From positions 4,020 to 11,654 of the forward strand of contig DUGQ01000199.1 in the NCBI GenBank assembly GCA_013331315.1: 7,635 bases of DNA, read 5' to 3'. This stretch comes from Thermoplasmata archaeon. Lineage in GTDB: Archaea > Thermoplasmatota > Thermoplasmata > UBA10834. Positions within the stretch are counted from its first letter, which is position 1. Every line of letters starts with the position of its first letter. The notes below the pieces were generated by a model that had not been told where the DNA came from, did no database searches, and saw only the letters and a list, made by a program, of their open reading frames with translations. The position numbers were made by a program, and so were the translations under genes. This document shows, piece after piece, positions 4,801 through 7,635 of this stretch.

Positions 4801-6695
4801 CCGCGCGAGTCGGGGCGATCGGTATCTGCCTACTATTGGCCTCCGTGCTCGCGTCCTCGACCTGTCAATCGGGCCTTCCACCGCAGGAGGCTGCGACCCA
4901 GGAGCCGGGGGAATCCACCTGGACGGTCATGGTGTACATGGCGGCTGACACGGAGAACGCCCTGCCCTGGGAGATGGATATAAACGAGCTCGAAGCGGCC
5001 GACCAGGTCGATGGAACGAACATCATAGCGCTCGTCGACCCCGAAGGCCTGGCGAATTCCATGCTTCTCCGGATCGAGCACGATGACAACTACTTCGACC
5101 CGACGATCGTGTCCACCGAACTCGACGACGACGGTGCGGTGATACCTGGAGGAGGAGAGGTGAACACTGGCTCGCCGGCGACGCTCAGGGATTTCATCGT
5201 ATACTCCTCGACAGCGTATCCCGCCGAGAACCTTGTCCTCGTGATGTGGGGCCACGGAGCCGGATGGAGGGGGCTTTGCCCGGACGGCCTCGACATACTC
5301 ACACTTCCTGAGCTGCGCTCAGCGTTGACGATGACGAACGAAGCTATCGGAAGGGGACTCGACCTCGTGATACTCGACACATGCAGCGGCGGGACCCTCG
5401 AACTAGCCGTCGAGATAAGCGACTACGCCGACCTGTTGGTCGCGAGCGAAGTGCTTGTCCCCTCTACGGGGCTCCCGTACATGCAGATAATGGACACCAT
5501 CGCCTGGGACCCCACACAGACTCCGAGAGACTTCGCGGAGGAGCTTGTCGAGAGGTACATCGACTGGACGGCGTCTGCCATTGAGTACTCAACATCCATG
5601 GGACTCTTCGACTTGGATACGGTAGAAGGAGTGGTTGAGCGACTGGACCGTCTATCGGAACTCGGCCTGGGTTTTGACCGACTCTACCACGAGGAGATGT
5701 CCGCCTCCTTGCTCGAGTGCGAATTCTCAGAGGACGAGTGGCTACTCGACATGGGCTTGATGGGGGAGGCGTTCGGCGCGCGTGATCTTCCCCTGGAGAT
5801 CAAGTTCGAGGCGCTCTTGCTCGTCCAGGCCTACCAGTCGTGTGTGGCACGCTATGAAGCTGATGACTCAGGAGGCGTGGTGGACGGCATCGAAATCAAC
5901 AGGACTTCCGGCCTGAGCCTATACGCCCCCTCGGCCGACGAAGATGATCTAGCGTATTCGGAACTCAGGATCGCTCTTGGCCGTTGGGACGAATTCTCCC
6001 ACGCCATCGGCAGCGCAGCGGAGGACGCGCTGTCGGGCCCTGGCCCTCAGCTGGACATCTACGACTCGCTCTCAGACGCTGACGACCTGCCGGACTCGCT
6101 CACCCTGACCTGGCCTGAGGACTCAGGGTGGAACTACACTTCCTACCTCGTCACCGTGTTCCTTGTGATGCCCCACGGCCTCGTCTGGTGCTCGGAGATC
6201 GAGGCCACCACCCACATCGTGAGGGTCGACCGAGTGGTGGGCAACCTCCTGCTCTCGGTCTCGGCGTTCGTCGCGGACGAGGCCTATGCCCACGATGTCC
6301 TGGCGGCGAGCTTGGCCAAGATCATCGAGATCGAGGTTTCCTTTGTCATGCCAGAATATTCGAACGCGGAGAGACTCGAGGTAGCGGTCGACCTGCCCGC
6401 CGGAGACCGTGTCTCCGCGGACTGTGTCGACGGGAGCTGCACCCTGGACATCGCCGTGCCATACCAGGCGGACATCGGAGAGACCGTAATGATCGAACTG
6501 GTCGACCTCGACAGCGGCCAGGTGATCGCCGAGAAGGCCGTCGTGGTGAGAGGCGAGGACATCGCCGTCTCGCTAACCGCGACCGACGTCCGCTCAGAAG
6601 ACGCGGGCGCGGCAGCGACGGCGGGCCTGATCGCCACACTAGCTATGCTCGGCATCGCATCCGTGATCTACTGGAACTTCGTCAGGCGGAGATAG
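4797..6695 (+). CDS. Secreted, membrane-anchored clostripain-family (peptidase C11) cysteine protease
   Basis: A 632-residue protein with an N-terminal signal peptide (hydrophobic core about 5-20, then ASSTCQSG). The catalytic domain begins at TWTVMVYMAADTENALPW (41-58), the hallmark clostripain opening, followed by DINELEAA and NIIALVDPEG. The dyad is visible: His153 in VMWGHGAGW and Cys196 in VILDTCSGG, giving the caspase-like clan CD fold. Many clostripain relatives have Asp-Ala-Cys-Leu/Met at the nucleophile, so DTCSGG is a variant. Residues from about 400 form a region with beta-strand character that I do not recognise, poor in Lys and rich in Asp/Glu. A final hydrophobic helix (about 607-627) precedes RRR at the C-terminus, so the body should lie outside the cell, tethered by the tail. 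STC could be a degenerate lipobox, but its -3 residue is wrong. Substrate is unknown; clostripain itself cuts after Arg. Last gene of the plus-strand cluster. Confidence 0.88.
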   Translation: MTARVGAIGICLLLASVLASSTCQSGLPPQEAATQEPGESTWTVMVYMAADTENALPWEMDINELEAADQVDGTNIIALVDPEGLANSMLLRIEHDDNYFDPTIVSTELDDDGAVIPGGGEVNTGSPATLRDFIVYSSTAYPAENLVLVMWGHGAGWRGLCPDGLDILTLPELRSALTMTNEAIGRGLDLVILDTCSGGTLELAVEISDYADLLVASEVLVPSTGLPYMQIMDTIAWDPTQTPRDFAEELVERYIDWTASAIEYSTSMGLFDLDTVEGVVERLDRLSELGLGFDRLYHEEMSASLLECEFSEDEWLLDMGLMGEAFGARDLPLEIKFEALLLVQAYQSCVARYEADDSGGVVDGIEINRTSGLSLYAPSADEDDLAYSELRIALGRWDEFSHAIGSAAEDALSGPGPQLDIYDSLSDADDLPDSLTLTWPEDSGWNYTSYLVTVFLVMPHGLVWCSEIEATTHIVRVDRVVGNLLLSVSAFVADEAYAHDVLAASLAKIIEIEVSFVMPEYSNAERLEVAVDLPAGDRVSADCVDGSCTLDIAVPYQADIGETVMIELVDLDSGQVIAEKAVVVRGEDIAVSLTATDVRSEDAGAAATAGLIATLAMLGIASVIYWNFVRRR

Positions 6696-6699
6696 CGCC

Positions 6700-7371
6700 T
6701 CAGAATCTCTTCTTGAAGAGGAACTTCAGGTTCCCAAGGCCGTCCCGCCAGCTGTTCAGCTTCACCTCGCCTATGCGCACTCTGTAGGTGATTGGGACCT
6801 CCACAGCCCGCGTCTTCCTGAACGCCTCGATCTTGATCTCCTCTGACAGGGCCATGGCATCGCTTGTGAGTTCAAGGTCGGCCAGCGCGCTCCGTCGGAA
6901 GACCCACATTCCACTCTGCGAGTCCTTCACTCGTACTCTGAAAAGTAATCTCGTCGCTGCTGACAATACCCAGTTGCCCGGCCGGTGTTTGGCGCTCATC
7001 GCGCCCTTCTCCATCCGAGCGAATCGGTTCGTCGTGATGAAGTCGAGGCTCTTCTCGACGAGCTCGTCGACCAGCTTTGGTATGATCGCGGCAGGATAGG
7101 TCATATCGGCATCTAGCGTCGATATCACTTCTCCCTTCGCCCTCTCGAAGCCAGTCTTGTACGCTCGGCCATAGCCGCGCCTCGGCTCGTTGACCACTAC
7201 CGCTCCGAGAGATGCTGCGATCTCCCTGGTCCGGTCGACGGAGTCCGTATCGACCACGATTATCTCGTGGGGGGAGTCGCTGAACGCGGACTTGACCTCC
7301 TCGATCACCAGTCCTACGCTCTTCTCCTCGTTCATCGTCGGTATTACCACCGATACCATGGGCCGAACCAT
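6700..7371 (-). CDS. Family-2 glycosyltransferase (dolichyl-phosphate sugar synthase-like)
   Basis: A 223-residue GT-A fold glycosyltransferase that moves a sugar from a nucleotide-sugar donor, probably to a polyprenyl phosphate or glycan acceptor at the cytoplasmic membrane face. Signatures: VSVVIPTMNEE (6-16); IIVVDTDSVDRT (37-48), the nucleotide-binding strand; the metal-binding DAD (87-89) within STLDADMTYP; and DSQSGMWVFRR (150-160), the acceptor-side motif of DPM1/DPG synthase relatives. No membrane helices follow the catalytic domain, so it is the short soluble type and may rely on its basic C-terminus (FLFKKRF) or a partner. GGAGG (7381-7385) lies 9 nt before ATG 7371 and supports that start over the in-frame ATG at 7359. 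It lies 6 bp after the preceding minus-strand gene and its stop is 4 bp from the convergent protease stop. Sugar and acceptor cannot be read from sequence. Confidence 0.92.
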   Translation of the reverse strand: MVRPMVSVVIPTMNEEKSVGLVIEEVKSAFSDSPHEIIVVDTDSVDRTREIAASLGAVVVNEPRRGYGRAYKTGFERAKGEVISTLDADMTYPAAIIPKLVDELVEKSLDFITTNRFARMEKGAMSAKHRPGNWVLSAATRLLFRVRVKDSQSGMWVFRRSALADLELTSDAMALSEEIKIEAFRKTRAVEVPITYRVRIGEVKLNSWRDGLGNLKFLFKKRF

Positions 7372-7377
7372 CGCGCG

Positions 7378-7635
7378 CTACCTCCCTGGGAACAGGAGCG
7401 TCCATCTCCTGCCGCCAGATCTGCCCGCCTTCTCGTGAGACCTGTCGATCCCCTCCGGGGGATGCTCGAAGAGTTTGCACATGAGGTATCCGAGGATGGC
7501 GGCCGTCAACCTCGCGACCGCCCAGAACGACCTCGAAGTCTCTATCAGCCTCGTCGGTTTGTAGGACGACCACAGACGCCCATGTTTCATCGTGAGCTGC
7601 TTCCTTCCCCAGCCGTTCCAGAACGCCTGCTTGAA
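7378..7635 (-). CDS. C-terminal part of a probable membrane-associated glycosyltransferase (5' end outside window)
   Basis: The minus-strand frame enters from the right edge and is open for 85 residues to a TAG at 7378-7380. An ATG at 7590 is internal rather than the start, because the 15 codons before it continue a sensible protein (FKQAFWNGWGRKQLT). The run FWNGWGRKQLTMKHGRLW (5-22) resembles the C-terminal segment of family-2 glycosyltransferases, where an aromatic/Gly-Arg helix precedes a membrane helix. A hydrophobic segment (about 36-55, SFWAVARLTAAILGYLMCKL) follows, then a basic tail with RSGGRR. The catalytic domain lies beyond the window, so the family assignment is tentative; membrane attachment is better supported. 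Its stop is 6 bp before the next glycosyltransferase gene, so the two are very likely one operon for a surface glycan or glycolipid. Confidence 0.65.
   Translation of the reverse strand, partial: FKQAFWNGWGRKQLTMKHGRLWSSYKPTRLIETSRSFWAVARLTAAILGYLMCKLFEHPPEGIDRSHEKAGRSGGRRWTLLFPGR
7381..7385 (-). promoter_or_regulatory. Ribosome binding site of the family-2 glycosyltransferase gene
   Basis: GGAGG on the minus strand, next to the upstream gene's TAG (7378-7380) and 9 nt before ATG 7371. The next in-frame ATG (7359) would be 21 nt away. The position implies coupled translation of the two minus-strand genes. Confidence 0.7.

Noticed and set aside
6707..6720. Inverted repeat CTCTTC/GAAGAG just inside the glycosyltransferase gene, considered as a terminator
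   Set aside because: The 2-nt loop is too tight for the full stem, no T run follows on either strand, and the bases encode the Phe-Leu-Phe-Lys-Lys tail of the enzyme.
6128..6787. Plus-strand open frame of 219 codons overlapping the end of the protease gene
   Set aside because: Its translation is extremely Arg/Gly-rich and out of frame with the protease, whose C-terminal membrane helix confirms the real frame.

Overview
The window is archaeal chromosome and looks like core genome of a GC-rich member of the Thermoplasmatota (Thermoplasmata sensu lato). The archaeal assignment is firm: one gene encodes CDP-archaeol synthase, an enzyme of archaeal ether-lipid synthesis, and another encodes an archaeal XPD helicase with all four iron-sulfur cysteines. 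The Thermoplasmata assignment is an inference. The XPD protein closely follows the Thermoplasma acidophilum XPD pattern as I remember it, and codon choice (many AGG Arg and ATA Ile codons in a GC-rich genome) fits uncultured or methanogenic Thermoplasmata.

Layout from left to right. Positions 2-133 (+) hold the C-terminal tail of a membrane protein cut by the window edge. Facing it is a MTH1187-type thiamine-binding protein (142-450, -). A divergent intergenic region (451-612) carries one AT-rich element readable as a TATA box on both strands, and a perfect 8-bp inverted repeat followed by a T run. A small conserved archaeal protein of unknown function (613-1068, +) and the XPD/Rad3 helicase (1145-3085, +) follow. 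Next is a tightly packed plus-strand cluster: carS (CDP-archaeol synthase, 3155-3730), pyrE (orotate phosphoribosyltransferase, TTG start, 3743-4243), a type-4 Fe-S uracil-DNA glycosylase (4240-4800) and a secreted, C-terminally anchored clostripain-family (C11) protease (4797-6695). Its last two junctions are ATGA stop/start overlaps. The protease gene meets a minus-strand pair head to tail with 4 bp between stops: a family-2 glycosyltransferase (6700-7371) and, upstream of it, the C-terminus of what looks like another glycosyltransferase with a membrane segment (7378-7635, truncated by the window).

Functionally the window mixes DNA maintenance (XPD, UDG), pyrimidine synthesis (PyrE), membrane lipid synthesis (CarS) and surface functions (C11 protease, glycosyltransferases). 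The only biochemical thread inside the main operon is loose: PyrE makes the precursor of UMP, CarS uses CTP, and UDG removes uracil from DNA. No stretch over 300 bp lacks a gene. I saw no rRNA or tRNA gene, CRISPR array, insertion sequence or other mobile element. Nothing here is clearly a new defence or mobile system. The most worthwhile unknowns are the small protein next to XPD, the divergent control region, and the anchored C11 protease co-transcribed with nucleotide and DNA-repair genes.
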